Positions 1 to 10,645 of a DNA stretch of 64,000 nucleotides are shown piece after piece. The notes under the pieces are model-generated. The model ran no database searches. It was not told the origin of the DNA and saw only the letters and a list, made by a program, of their open reading frames with translations. The position numbers and the translations under genes were made by a program. The number at the start of each line of letters is the position of its first letter. Positions within the stretch are counted from its first letter, which is position 1. Origin of the DNA: Posidonia oceanica. Lineage: Eukaryota; Streptophyta; Magnoliopsida; Alismatales; Posidoniaceae. The stretch spans positions 90,404,001 to 90,468,000 of the forward strand of contig JAZBRS010000020.1 of NCBI GenBank assembly GCA_037176725.1, in the 5' to 3' direction.

Positions 1-3
1 TAC

Positions 4-155
4 GGCTGATATCCAGTAACTATCACTCACAACTGCTTCCGGTTGATAGGTACGTAAACTATCGCTTTTGGTTGATAGGTCCGTAAACTATCGCTTCCGG
101 TTGATAGGACCGTAAACTATCCGGCCGATGAGCCCGACACCTTATCACCCACTTC
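4..155 (+). repeat. Hairpin-unit array, end of G 3' UTR
   Basis: Five units of the form (T/G)GATAG or GATA, an 8-10 nt loop, then (C)TATC. Loops here read CCAGTAAC, TACGTAAA, TCCGTAAA and ACCGTAAA. The last unit, starting GATGAG near 127, is degenerate. It is the truncated end of an array whose main part lies left of the window. Confidence 0.7.
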
Positions 156-665
156 GCGTGACTTTGTCCCAGGAAGGCAAAGTCCCGCATCCCCTTGTGA
201 TAGGAGAGTCGGCCTCTCTCCCCTCGCACCCTTTTTGCTAGCTTGCTCCCTAGGCGGGGTCAAGCTGCACTTTTATTCCTCGCCTTATCGCGCAAGTTTG
301 GCCTGCCTGCCGAGTCTTTGCGCCACATCGTGTTTCTTTTTAGCATTCTTCTTTTGCATCACCTTTGCACTTTTCTTTTCTAGCACTGCATACTAGTCCA
401 GTGTCATCATCATCTTGTGCTGCATCAGCATTCTTAGCTGTACTAACTTTTGCGCTAACATTCGCATTGCATTTGCATTGGCATGCATCGCATACATTGC
501 ATCTCATCCATCTGCACCTGCACATTGCATTGCGGCAACGAGCTACGACTTTCAGTGCATCCGCCGAATGAGTAACTCACGCCAATAGCAAACTTCTGCT
601 CCCGTCGATCAGATGGGGTGTCTTGTCAACCCTGAACAGCGACCTCGCTTCGCTTGACCTTGCTC

Positions 666-674
666 AGGGAGGGG
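666..674 (+). other. Polypurine tract of element G
   Basis: AGGGAGGGG followed by CATC and the LTR start TGTTGACACC. The identical tract precedes LTR-C1, LTR-C2 and LTR-B2. In this family the PPT primes plus-strand DNA synthesis just upstream of the 3' LTR. Confidence 0.75.
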
Positions 675-3560
675 CATCTGTTGACACCCCATTTTGAGTG
701 GCTTGAATCAATTGGAAACTCCTGGTGACTTCTGGATCCAAACCTAGGTCAAAACTACACATTCCCATTCATCCTACCCTTCAAAACTAGCCTAAACTTG
801 ACCTAGAATTGCACCCCTTTCCCAAGCCTAAAAACTACCCAAAAACCATAGGAAAACCCACCATTCCCAACTTAGCAAACCTACCCAAGAACCTTCAAAT
901 TTTCAACCCAAAACCACTCCCAAAAACCCTAGAAAACCTAGGTAAAACAACCCTTTTTCTACACCTCAAAACCCTTCCAAAACTTTCCCAAAACTAGACC
1001 AAAACCCTAGGTCCAACACTAGAGACCGTAGGCCACACACTCCTCAAATTTCAGCTCCTTCCAAAACTTCTAACTCCTCCATTTACCCAAATTATCCTTT
1101 TCTCTCTCTTGGATTATTCTTTTCTCTCTCCTCTCTCTCTCCTAATTATCCTCCCTCTTTTCACCCCGTTCTCTCCCTTCTTCTTGCCTGGCTGTGGGCC
1201 CCCCTTGTGCATCTATCTCTTCTCAATCTTATTTTTATTTTTATCTTATTTTTAGCATTTTCTTTGACTTTCAAAAAATTATTTTCTTTCAACTCCTCTT
1301 TTTCCTCCTTACTCCTCCATTTCTCCCTTTTCTTCTTCCTTTTCATTTTCTTTTCCTTCCTTCTACTAAATCCCTAAAAAATCCTTAAAAACCTCTAAAA
1401 CTCTAAAACAAAAGGAAAACAAACCAAAACCCTAAAGAAATAATTAAAAACATTAAACAAACAATTAAAAACCAAAACCTAACTAAGTCTAGCTAAAATG
1501 GAAAACTAGGTATGCAACTTAAAAATGCAAAATAAACAAAAATAAAATACTGTAAAATCAAGGAAAAAACCAAAATGTAACCAAAACATGCCAAAGTAAA
1601 AATCCTATTAAAAATAATCAAAAAAACAAATCCTAAGAAGAAAAAAAAAACAATTAAGAAAGCATTAAGACAACTACTTAAGAAAAGAAGAAACTTAACA
1701 ATCCTAAAAAGAAACAATTTGAAAACTTAATCAAAAAATAAAAACAAACAATAAAAATTTAAAAACACCTAATTAAAAAAAAACTTAACAAGAAGACTTA
1801 ACCTAAAAAATATTAAAAGGAATTAACAAACAAAATCAAATCTAAAAGGAAACTTAAACAAAACCCTAAAAAGATTAAAATCAAAAGCCAAGACTCACTC
1901 TAATTAGTCTAAAAACAAACTTTAAAAAATCCTAATTGACAACCCGAGTATTTAACAAGAAAAACATAATTAAAAAACAACTTAAAAGACTTAACAAACA
2001 TTTAAACAAAATAAAAAACAAATCAAAAACAAAGAAAACCCTAAAAACCCTAATCAAAAACTAAATCGCTTTAAACCTAATTAACTAATAAAAAACAATC
2101 ATTAAAAAACTTAATCAAAGTCCTAACTTAAAATACAATCATTCTAAAAGCCTTTTCTATTTTTATTTTATTTTTATCTAATTTATTTTTCTTCTTTCCC
2201 TTCCTCTCTCCCTTCCTTCCTTTCTTCCTTTCTTTCTATTTTTCTTTCTTTTCTTTTCCTGGGCCCAGTCCGGCCCGTTCCTTTCCATCCCTTCCTTCTT
2301 CCTTTCTTTCTTTTTTTTTTTTTCTGTGCGCAGGACCGGCCCGCACACCTTCTTCCTCTTCTTCACTCCTTCTTCTTCTTCTTCCTCCTCTGATTTCTCC
2401 TGCTAGCCCTCTCTCATCCTCTTCAAAAAAATTTCAATTCTCCTCTCCCTCCCGATCACTTCGGCCTACAGCTCACTCCTCTTCTCTCTCGTCTCTCAGC
2501 GGCTTCTCTGGGGGCATTTATTGCCCATCACGCTCGCCGACCACCTCTCCAATCAAGCTGCAGTGATCGCGCCGGTGGGAATTCAAAATCCCTCAGTGCG
2601 CTAGCTGCTTCGAGCCTCCGTTTAAAACCAGCTCCAATCTCCTCCTTCCTGCACCTTTGGCATTCTGAGAGAACACCCGAGCGAGCGTGAGAACCTCCTG
2701 CTTCTCCTCCACCTTCCCTCTGCCAAAATTCAGAGCTTTCCCTCTCCCAACAATCCACCCTTCCAGCCAGCAAAAAACCAACACACCACTCCTCCTTCAT
2801 CACCTTTTTGTCATCCCAGAGAGAGTGAGAGAATTTAGAGCTCAGAGCACACCAGAATCCCTCCTCTTCTACTGAAATTCTGCAACTCTTCTCCCTCTTC
2901 CTTCCCGTCTCATCCAGAACCCCAAACAGCCCTCCAACCTCTCCCAATTCTGTCCCCAAATCCACCCAAACTCCTAGCATTTCAGGCCACCCTTCCACAG
3001 CCCGAACCACCCTGAAACCACCTTCCAACTCCTCCTTTTCCAAGACAGAACCCAACACTTCCTCTCCCCAGAATTCCTGACTCCACAGCTCACGCAATCC
3101 TCCAAAATCCCAGCGCCTAACTCCTTGGATCTCCACCTTCCAGACCCACTGAACCATTAACCTTCCAACTCTCCACAAACCAAATCCCTCACAACAAACA
3201 CCTGCACCCTTTTTTTCAGAAAATCAACCCGATGACCAAACTTCTTCTCTAGGCCACCATCAACCCTCCTGAGCATCCCCATATACTCACGAGCCCTCCA
3301 GAAGTTCGCCGGTGCCCTCCAACCAATCCCGAGAGCAGCGGACACTTCCCCCCACCTCAGACGACCTCTTGTGCACCCAAAAGTGCTATTTCTTGCTCCA
3401 GTCATCGAAGCTGCCTTCCAACCATTCAGCAAGCTCCGGAGGACTCTACAGAGCAGTTCCAAGCACCTACGAGCCACTGACGACGTCTCCAGTAGTCGGA
3501 TGACCACCGCCGGCATCTACAGAACCCGCCTACGTCAAGGGGACACTTCGGATTGCAAAA

Positions 3561-3570
3561 CAGGTAGTTT
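3561..3570 (+). promoter_or_regulatory. Conserved splice-donor-like site 1 in LTR-G
   Basis: AAACAG|GTAGT at the end of a GC-rich block. The same AACAG|GT(R) context ends the homologous block in LTR-C (26592, 37609), LTR-E (60986) and LTR-A (54096, minus). The 146 nt upstream align with LTR-C without a gap. Use as a splice site is inferred, not shown. Confidence 0.4.
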
Positions 3571-3959
3571 CCTTTCCCTGTAGCTTAATTCTCTCCCCCT
3601 CTTGCTTTTCCACCCCTCAGATAGGGGTTCTTCTCCCTCTTTCACCGGGTCAGCACCATCGCTGACCCGTCTTCTCTGGCGAGCTCAAAGCTCACCTCGC
3701 CGCTCCAATCACCAGAAAGCTACCCCAACGGTTGTCCCAGCTCCGCACGACCCTTAGGAACACAGCCTTGCCTTCAGATCGCATCGACGACGCTCCAATC
3801 GTCTTCCCTGCCTCCGAGCAAGTCTGCAGACCTTTGACGCCACTTCCGGCCATCACCAAGCTCTGTCATCGCCCCTCGACGTAGCCCAGGCCTCCGTCTA
3901 CCTCCAGTGAAGCTCGCCGCCGCGCCAGCGCGTCTCCCGCACCCCCGTCCCTCCTCTCC

Positions 3960-3989
3960 GGCCACTGGTAGCAGTCTGCTACAGTGGCC
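3960..3989. repeat. 30-bp near-perfect inverted repeat in LTR-G
   Basis: Arms GGCCACTGGTAGCAG and CTGCTACAGTGGCC are separated by a single T, with one bulged G. It can form a 14-bp stem. LTR-C has only a weak counterpart, CACTG-CTA-CAGTG. Confidence 0.6.
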
Positions 3990-5027
3990 GTTCTTCTGAG
4001 CTGTTACTGTAGCTTTATTTCCTGTTAGTTAGCTAATTTACCACCAAATTGCATTCCTAGTCCCTGTTTTTACTTTATTGCATTCTGGTCCTGCCTCTGT
4101 TAAAAACTCATTTAATTCTACATTTAAATCATATGAAATTGCATGAAAAATCTAAAAAACTGCCTAATTACATGTTAGTCCCTCTGCCTTGTTTTCCTTC
4201 AACGTTTATTTTAGTTCTGGCCCTCTGGTTTTCCATTATTGCATGTTAGTCCTTCAATCAATAATCTGATTTAATGCTTATATTTTTACCTTAGTAAATT
4301 GCATTTTTAAATCCTATTGTTTTCCTCATTTGCACTTTAGTCCTCTGTTCTGTTAACTTATGCATTTATTTTTCAAATCTTCTTACTACATTGCATTATT
4401 TCCCCTATACTTTCTGATTTTCGCATATAGATCCTTCATTAATGCACAGCATACATTTAAATGCATATTTTGCTTATAAAATTGCATTTTAGACCCTGCA
4501 TGTTTTAAAAATTGCACATAGGTCCTCTACATGCTTATAAAAGTCATTTAAATGCATCTTTTGCTTATAAAATTGCATTTTAGACTCTACATATTTAAAA
4601 ATTGCATATAGGTCCTCTGTTTGCATTCTCAGACCATTTACGACTACTGTTTTACTTATAAAATTGCACCTTAGACCCCCACTTTTTCAAAAATTGCATA
4701 TAAGTTCCCAAGTTTTTTGAAAAATCATCCCTAAGTCTTTTCTTGCATTCTGCATGCATTGCACTCATGCATTCTTGCATTTGGCATTCCTTGCACACAC
4801 ATAAGCACACTTAGCTCCCATTTACATGGGAGGACCTATTTTGCACATCCCTAGGACCTCCTGTACACCTAGATCCATTCTTCTCCCCTGTTCTGGCCCC
4901 TCTACCTTGAAGCTGGGATATCTTCAGATCCGGCCATTGGATCTTCTCAACCAAGCCACCTGGACGACCTCGGCGGAGTGCTCTTTAGCATAGACCAAGC
5001 AATTTTCAGATCAGGCTTCAGATTTCC

Positions 5028-5037
5028 AAGGTAAGTC
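5028..5037 (+). promoter_or_regulatory. Conserved splice-donor-like site 2 in LTR-G
   Basis: CCAAG|GTAAGTC, a strong plant 5' splice-site match, ends a roughly 200-nt conserved block just before the minisatellite. LTR-A has CTAAG|GTAAGTC at the same place (52299, minus). LTR-C has the weaker CCAG|GTATAT (28137, 39155). Confidence 0.4.
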
Positions 5038-5493
5038 GTCCTGAACCCTTGCACAGCATTTATTTGCACACCATTTGCATTGCATGCCTCGTTTTTGCTT
5101 TCTGTTTCCTCGAGCATGTAGAATAGGACTCCCTCTTCCTATCTATCAACTCTGTCTCCTCTTTTCGTGTACTCTCAGTGCCTTGTGTTGCGTTTCCCCT
5201 GGATTTACCACTGATTGTAAGTTTCTTCCCCCTTTTTTCACGATCCGATCGCATCGCGAGCTTTTGGCAGCGTGCGAGACACATCGTGGGACATTTTGGT
5301 GGGAAACAGTCACGAAACTGTGGTAATCCCTCCACTTACTCCTCTTCCCCTTTGTAGGTCTTTACACCTACTTTGCACGGTCTTTAAATAGCGTTCGTTC
5401 TTACACTTGCGCTGTTTACCTCCCCTTTGCTTCTCCTGCCCTTTCTCTTTACATCTGCATCTGCTTGGCTTTATCGATGTTTTATCTCGCTTG

Positions 5494-5890
5494 TTTTGGC
5501 ACCATTTTGCATGCCCACTTCGTCTTTGACACCATTTTTGCATGCTCGCTCAGTCTTTGGCACCGTTTTGCATGCCCGCTTTGCTTTTGGCACCATTTTA
5601 CGTGTCCGCTTTGTCTTTGGCACTGTTTTGCGTGCCCGCTTCGCTTTTTGGCGCCGTTTCGCGTGCTGCTTTGTTTTCTTGCACCATTTCGCATGGCACT
5701 CTGTCTTTGGCACCGTTGTGCGTGCTGGCTTCGTTCTTTGCATCGTTTTGCATGCTGGCTCTTGTTTTCTGCACCGTTTCACGTGCTGCTCTTGTTTTCT
5801 GCACCGTTTCGCATGCCGACCTCGTTTTCTTGCACCATTTTGCATGTCGCTTCTGTTTCTTGCATTGTTTTACATGTTTGACGCCGTTTT
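5494..5890 (+). repeat. 30-bp minisatellite in LTR-G
   Basis: About 13 tandem units of 30 bp with core CACCRTTTTGCRTGCC and a T/C-rich remainder. Because 30 is a multiple of three, several frames stay open on both strands and give repetitive Cys/Phe/His-rich peptides. I read these as a by-product of the repeat. The same period and core occur at the same position in LTR-C, LTR-A and LTR-F, and in degenerate form in LTR-B and LTR-E. Confidence 0.75.
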
Positions 5891-5944
5891 CTCTTGCATG
5901 TCGGCTGCATCGCTTTGTTTTACCGCCGTTTTGTTTTTTGGCTT

Positions 5945-6420
5945 GCATTTGCATATAGGGCAGTGATGCTTACTGCCTGGAGTTCTCACGGACCAGGTTT
6001 CCGACTGGTTCGGAACACAGACAGCGTTGCTGAGCGCTTAGACTACACGTTTACTTCCCTGCATTGCATTCCATCACTTAGAGCACACCTTTGAGCATCC
6101 ATTTAGGCATTCATTGGCACTTTGGCATTCAAACCTGCATTTCGCTACGTATGCGAGCGTAAGCCTAGAAAGACTAATTCTCGGGCGTGTCGGGGGTGCC
6201 TAACACCTTCTCCGCACGTAACAGGAGTCCTTGCCTAGTCTTTTGGCCTGTAATGACCATATTGCCCTTATCCTAGGCATGAGTCATCACATTTGCATTC
6301 ATTTGCATTTGTTTTCCTTTGCATTGCTCTGCATTGCATCCTTTGTTTCGTTTTGCGTGTTAACTCACGCATTTCCCCCGGTTTTCCTTGTCTCCCGATA
6401 ATAGACACGGTGGCGACTCT
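5945..6420 (+). promoter_or_regulatory. Conserved LTR core of LTR-G
   Basis: Blocks shared by all LTR families here: GCATTTGCATATAGGGC, then GTGATGCTTACTG, TTCGGAACACAGACAGCG, GGGGTGCCTAACACCTTC, CGTAACAGGAGTCCTTGCC, and the PBS-like TGGCGACTCT at 6411-6420. CATATAG could be a TATA box (promoter with the minisatellite as enhancer) or a 3' splice site after a pyrimidine-rich tract. The sequence alone does not decide. Confidence 0.5.
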
Positions 6421-6586
6421 GAATTGTCTTATCTTCTTCTTTTCTTATCTTTTCTCCTCTGTTTTAAGTGTTTTTGAGTTGAGCCCTCCTCCACGGACAT
6501 AGCCGCTTATAGTGAGCCTGATTCCGATCGGTGCACGCGAGCTTCTAGTAGTGTGCATGGACGATCTGAACACCGGGATTACTACA

Positions 6587-8158
6587 CACCCCAAATACAC
6601 ACTTGTTGGGGTTGAGGCGCAGCTTATACTTTCTCAAACGGTCAAAGAGCTTTTTCAAACAGGCAAGGTGATCCTCAGGCTCTTTGGTTTTGGCGATCAT
6701 ATCATCTACATAGACCTCCACTTCTTGGTGCATGAGGTCGTGGAATAGTGCAGTCATAGCCCTCTGATAGGTTACGCCAGCATTCTTCAGCCCAAATGGC
6801 ATAACTTGGTAGCAGAAGACTCCCTAGGGGGTGATAAATGAAGTCTTTTCCATGTCTTCTTCTGCCATTTTGATCTGGTTATAACCGGAGAAGCCGTCCA
6901 TGAAGGAGAGCATCTTGTGGCCCGCTATATTGTCGACCAGGACGTCAATGTGAGGCAATGAGAAATCGTCCTTGGGACTTGCCTTGTTCAGGTCCCTATA
7001 ATCGATACAAATCCGGACTCGGCCATCTTTCTTGGGTACAGGTGCAATGTTTGCCAGCCACTCAGGATAAAGGATGACCTTCAGGAAATTGACTTTGTGC
7101 TGTTTCATGATCTCTTCTTTGATCATAAGCAGCCACTACGGTCGCCATCTTCTCAGTTTCTGCTTTATTGGCTTGGCATCTGGATTCAAGGGCAGGTTGT
7201 GCACCACTATTTCTACATCAAGGCCAACCATATCTTCGTAGCTCCAGGCGAAGACATCCGCATACTCTTTCAAGAATGCGATAAACTCTGCTCTGGCCTG
7301 GGGTGACAACTGGGCACTGATACGAACTTCTCTGGCTTCCTCAGCTGTGTCGATATTAACAACCTCTATTTCTTCTTCAACATGCAAGTTGGGGCCTTCT
7401 AGATCATCATCATAGGGCCGGAACTCGGGCAATGGTTCATCAATCTCATCCTCCTCTCCATATGCAATAAGTTCCAAGAGGATCACTTTCTCAAAAGTAG
7501 GGTTTGTGATGTCGAAAGAGTGTATATGTTCTGCTGCCTGGCCCTGGTGACGCTTCAGGATGGTCACGCTTACTTGAGTGTTTTTGTATCCTCGGTGCGC
7601 GACCTCCATCTTGGCAACTTCCTCTGCTTGCTCTGGCCCGACTGACTCTGCTAAGTGCTCTGTTACTGACTCTGCTGATGGCCCTGCTGATGGCCCTGCT
7701 GATTCTGTCAATGGCACTACTAATGGCCCTGCTGCTGAGATTGCTGATAACTCTGTTACTGATGCTGCTTTCAGCTCTGTTACTGTCTGGACTGTTGGCT
7801 CAGTTGCTGCTTGTGCTGGTAATGCTTCCTTCTCTACGTCTTCTAGTGTACTTGCGAAGGGTATGCTGGACTGGCGGCTGATCTGGGCACTGTCGCTTGC
7901 TACACTGCCCGAGTGAGGCATGTGCTGCACAAACCACCTAGACCCACCTTCTGGTTGCAGAGTAATGAGCTCATTCAGTCTAGGGAGTCCGACGCCGCTG
8001 AGTCTTCTTCTAAGACCATGATAGAGGCATGGTCTTCCTATAGGGGAGGGTCCGTAACCACGGCTTTCCCTTTCCTTTCCGTAGTTTGGTGCTCTGCCAG
8101 GTCTTCTACTAGTGACTTGAGCTATTCCTGATACAATAGCTCTAAGTCTCCCATCCAT
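6587..8158 (-). pseudogene. pol: Element A reverse transcriptase, 5' part (broken)
   Basis: A single frame runs from 8158 to 6587 with two in-frame TAG stops (7136-7138 and 6824-6826). The N-terminal part is acidic and low-complexity (repeated PSAGPSAES-like words), then FAWSYEDM and KLRRWRP lead into the RT fingers. Visible RT motifs are KKDGRVRICIDYRDLN, SFMDGFSGYNQI, MPFGLKNAGVTYQ and the catalytic YVDD. In this family RT copies element RNA into DNA in the virus-like particle. The frame ends just after NPNKCVFGV, where LTR-G begins. The 6824 stop lies directly after FITP in a CTAGG context, as expected if TGG became TAG. How this frame connects to the protease frame (about 8158-8622) is unclear. 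Confidence 0.85.
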
Positions 8159-8838
8159 GAATCGACCTGGGCTTCTACCACCACTCCTTCCTCCTCATCC
8201 AAGGGTGAGTCGACGTAGTAGGCATCGGGGGCCTGCGGCTTTGGCCCGGCTGCTAGATGTATTATCGCCCTTGATGTTTGCATTGTCTGGCTTGCGAGCG
8301 CGCCTGATTGCGACGGCTTCAAGATCTGAGATCGAAACAGACTGGTCAGTAGGGCCGTAGATGGGTGCACTGCCAAGGTCACTACTGCAGTTGGAGGGCA
8401 GGCAAAGGTGCTCTTCTAAGGGGCCAATGGTTGGGAGGCTGTGTTGCTCAACTGGACCTCTGCATCTTGTAGTGACAGTGAGGGTGCAGCCTTTGATGCC
8501 ATGGGGGCCTGCCATGAGGGTTGCTGTTTTGTGGCAGGAAGATGTGTAGCGAAGGGCACCCGCTGCATTTTCTGTGATGCGGCTGCTGAAGTGGGCCAAG
8601 TCGCGCTGCTGGCTAAATTGGCTAACTGTCCCTCCAGAGAGGGTGACAGCGGTACTGATGCGACTGCAACCACAGGTAGACTACCTGACTGTGCTGAAGG
8701 GGTGTCCTTGATTTCTGAGTTGCCGCTGCTGCTTGTGCTTGTGATACTAATGTGGCTGTAGAAATATGAAAGCTTGTCAGTCCTGCCACAGGGCTTGCTA
8801 AGTTGTCTGCTGTATCTGTTGAGGGTAGGGCCAAACAA
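8122..8838 (-). pseudogene. pol: Element A protease-RT linker, shifted frame
   Basis: The frame from 8838 to 8122 contains one TAG (8416-8418). It is Ala/Ser/Pro/Gln-rich and then acidic (DSPLDEEEGVV), a low-complexity spacer between protease and RT. I recognise no domain. It overlaps the end of the protease frame and the start of the RT frame, so at least two frameshifts or a programmed shift would be needed to read through. Assignment rests on position. Confidence 0.45.
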
Positions 8839-10310
8839 ACCGATCGAGGTGCCTCCGTGCTGATTAGAGCTTTGTCACCAATTGGGACTGCCTCTACTGC
8901 ACCAGACTGCTCCTCACCCGAGTAGTAGTCCTTAGTGCAGACCCAATCTTCTACCGGCACCGCAGCTTGACCATCAATTGATCCCAGAATACCTACACTG
9001 GTGAAGTTAGTGAGGTCCCTGGGGATGACCGTCTTCTGATTCTTCAGCTGAAAGCAGTCATCTTCGTTGGGCTTGGGCTCGTAACTGAGGCCTTCTGATT
9101 TCCTCCGCTCCTTTGCTACGATCGGCTCCGCGATCCCCTGGCCATGATGCCCGAGCTGTGTACCCTTAACGTAACCCCATCTGTGACATACATTCTCGAC
9201 CATTCGAAAAGGGTTATTGTGAACGGCCAAGGAGTTGACGTGTTCAAGATCAGGAATGAAGTTAACCGGCTCACACCGATTAACACGATACAAAGCATCG
9301 GAGGTTTCAGGGTCAAAAAGAATGGTTTGTGAAGAGACGGGGGAGACTGCCTCGATCGGCTCCTTCTCAAAGTTCTCCGTCATAACGACAATGACATCAT
9401 CGTCGCGGCGGTACTTTATCATGCGATGGAGGGTCGAGGGAAGGACCTGATGCTTGTGGAGCCAAGGGCGCCCAAGCAAGAAGTTAAAATTTGGCTTCAA
9501 GTCAACGATATAGAATTCTACATCGAATACGACTGGGCCAATGGCAAGAGGAATAATCAAGATCCCTAGAGTGTCATGGTGGGTATTGTCAAAAGCTGTC
9601 ATTCCTTTTATAGTTGGTGTGATATCCTCGACTTTGAATCCGAGCTTTGTTGCAGTACACAAGGGGTAGACATTAAGGCCTGACCTGTTATCAACCAGCG
9701 TGAGAGGAATGTGGAAGTTTTTGAACTGAACTGTGACGAACAAGGGTTAGTTGTGATTAATCCCTGCCAGAGGCAATTCATCACTTGTAAAAGAGATGAT
9801 CTGAGGCTCCGCAATCATCCCTACCATGCTTTCCAAGGCTGAAGGCTCAATAAACTGGGACACATGGGCAGCTTGGAACACGCGAAGAAAAGCTTCGCGG
9901 TGTTCGGCAGAGGTGTGTATCAGGTCCCAAATGGAAATGTCGGCTCTAACCTTCTTAAGTTGGGAAGTAATGTCAGCCTTAGGTTGGTTCTTCTTGGCAA
10001 TAGGAGGGGTGGCTTTGGTGGCAAGCTCTAAAGGGACAGTCATAGGGGATTGGCTATAGGCCTAGCTTACTATAGGTTGGGCAGAGGTTTGGCCTACTAC
10101 GGGTTGGCTAAAGGCCTGGTCTGCTATGGGTTGGCTAGAGGGTGGGGGCATAGTAGGTTCTGGATAGTTTGGCTTAACCGCCGGTGCTAGGGGTTTGTAG
10201 ACCCTCCCCGATCGCGTTACTTCTGCACACATTTCTGTGGCATAGCTGTAAGGTATGCGATGTGTGTCTTGAGTTAAATCAATAACCACAGGAGCACGTG
10301 CTACGAGCAC
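8622..10310 (-). pseudogene. pol: Element A protease region (broken)
   Basis: One frame from 10310 to 8622 has in-frame stops at 10062-10064 (TAG) and 9744-9746 (TAA). The N-terminal piece has repeats with SQP/AQP words; the 10062 TAG falls where a preceding repeat unit has Gln. The second piece (from 9743) holds the retropepsin active-site region LVDNRSGLNVYP, with Arg where aspartic proteases need Gly after Asp-Asn, then FNFLLGRPWLHKH and a G-patch-like run GYVKGTQLGHHGQGI (residues 190-204 of that piece). The family's role is cutting the Gag-Pol polyprotein. After about 8700 the similarity moves to another frame (8838-8416, continuing past a TAG to 8122), so a frameshift lies near 8690-8760. 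Confidence 0.75.
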
Positions 10311-10645
10311 AAGAGGGGCTACAAGGGTACCTTTTGGATACTAGGGAGAGAGGTAAGGTTGTTGGGGAGGGAAGGCAAGGGTTGGCCGATGTCTACCTAA
10401 AAGGTGTACAGGGGATCCTAACTGAGGCCGCCTTAAGAGATGGACAGGGGATCTAGGCTGGGCCCTAGCTAGGAGGTGTATAGGGGGTTGAGCCTAAGGA
10501 AGCACAGCAGGGGGTGCGAAGGGGCGCTTCGGCCTGGCACGCGGTCGGATCATGTGAACTCCCGACTCAGAGCCGGCAACAGCCGCAAGATAAAGATCAA
10601 CAGGAAAGGGCTCAGAGATATCAGCGATGAGATCAGAAAGGTCTA
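10311..10645 (-). other. Element A gag-pol junction
   Basis: About 335 nt between the end of the gag frame and the visible start of the protease frame, with stops in every frame. The two frames differ (gag in frame 1, protease in frame 2 on this strand). I see no recognisable domain or shift signal. Confidence 0.4.

Larger units (their letters stand above)
1..678 (+). mobile_element. Element G, end of internal region (3' UTR)
   Basis: This is the untranslated tail of a plus-strand Tat-like element, lying directly before its 3' LTR. It opens with five GATA...TATC hairpin units (about 4-155), then a stretch rich in CATTGCAT/GCATGCAT words (about 420-530), and ends in the polypurine tract. Similar order and wording occur at 23200-23963 and 34200-34979, so it belongs to the same 3' UTR type as LTR-C. 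No protein motif is visible; the short open frames here are not supported by anything. Confidence 0.8.
679..6586 (+). repeat. LTR-G, 3' LTR of element G (5.9 kb)
   Basis: Starts TGTTGACACCCC and ends GGATTACTACA. The next base onward is A's reverse transcriptase in the opposite orientation, so this is the 3' LTR of an element inserted in A. Layout: C/A-rich first kilobase, CT microsatellites (about 1090-1145), A-rich zone (1380-2130), CT-rich zone (2150-2400), GC-rich exon-like zone (2400-4000), AT-rich phrase repeats with GCATTTTAGTCC-like words (4030-4750), a second exon-like block to 5030, a 30-bp minisatellite (5494-5890), and a conserved core (5945-6420). It is about the same length as LTR-A. 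The target-site duplication cannot be checked because the 5' end is outside the window. Confidence 0.85.

Noticed and set aside
2178..2366. Lys/Arg/Glu-rich minus-strand frames in LTRs (also 1161-1346, 24447-24773, 35463-35789, 55045-55324)
   Set aside because: Pure products of CT-rich or GA-rich low-complexity DNA.
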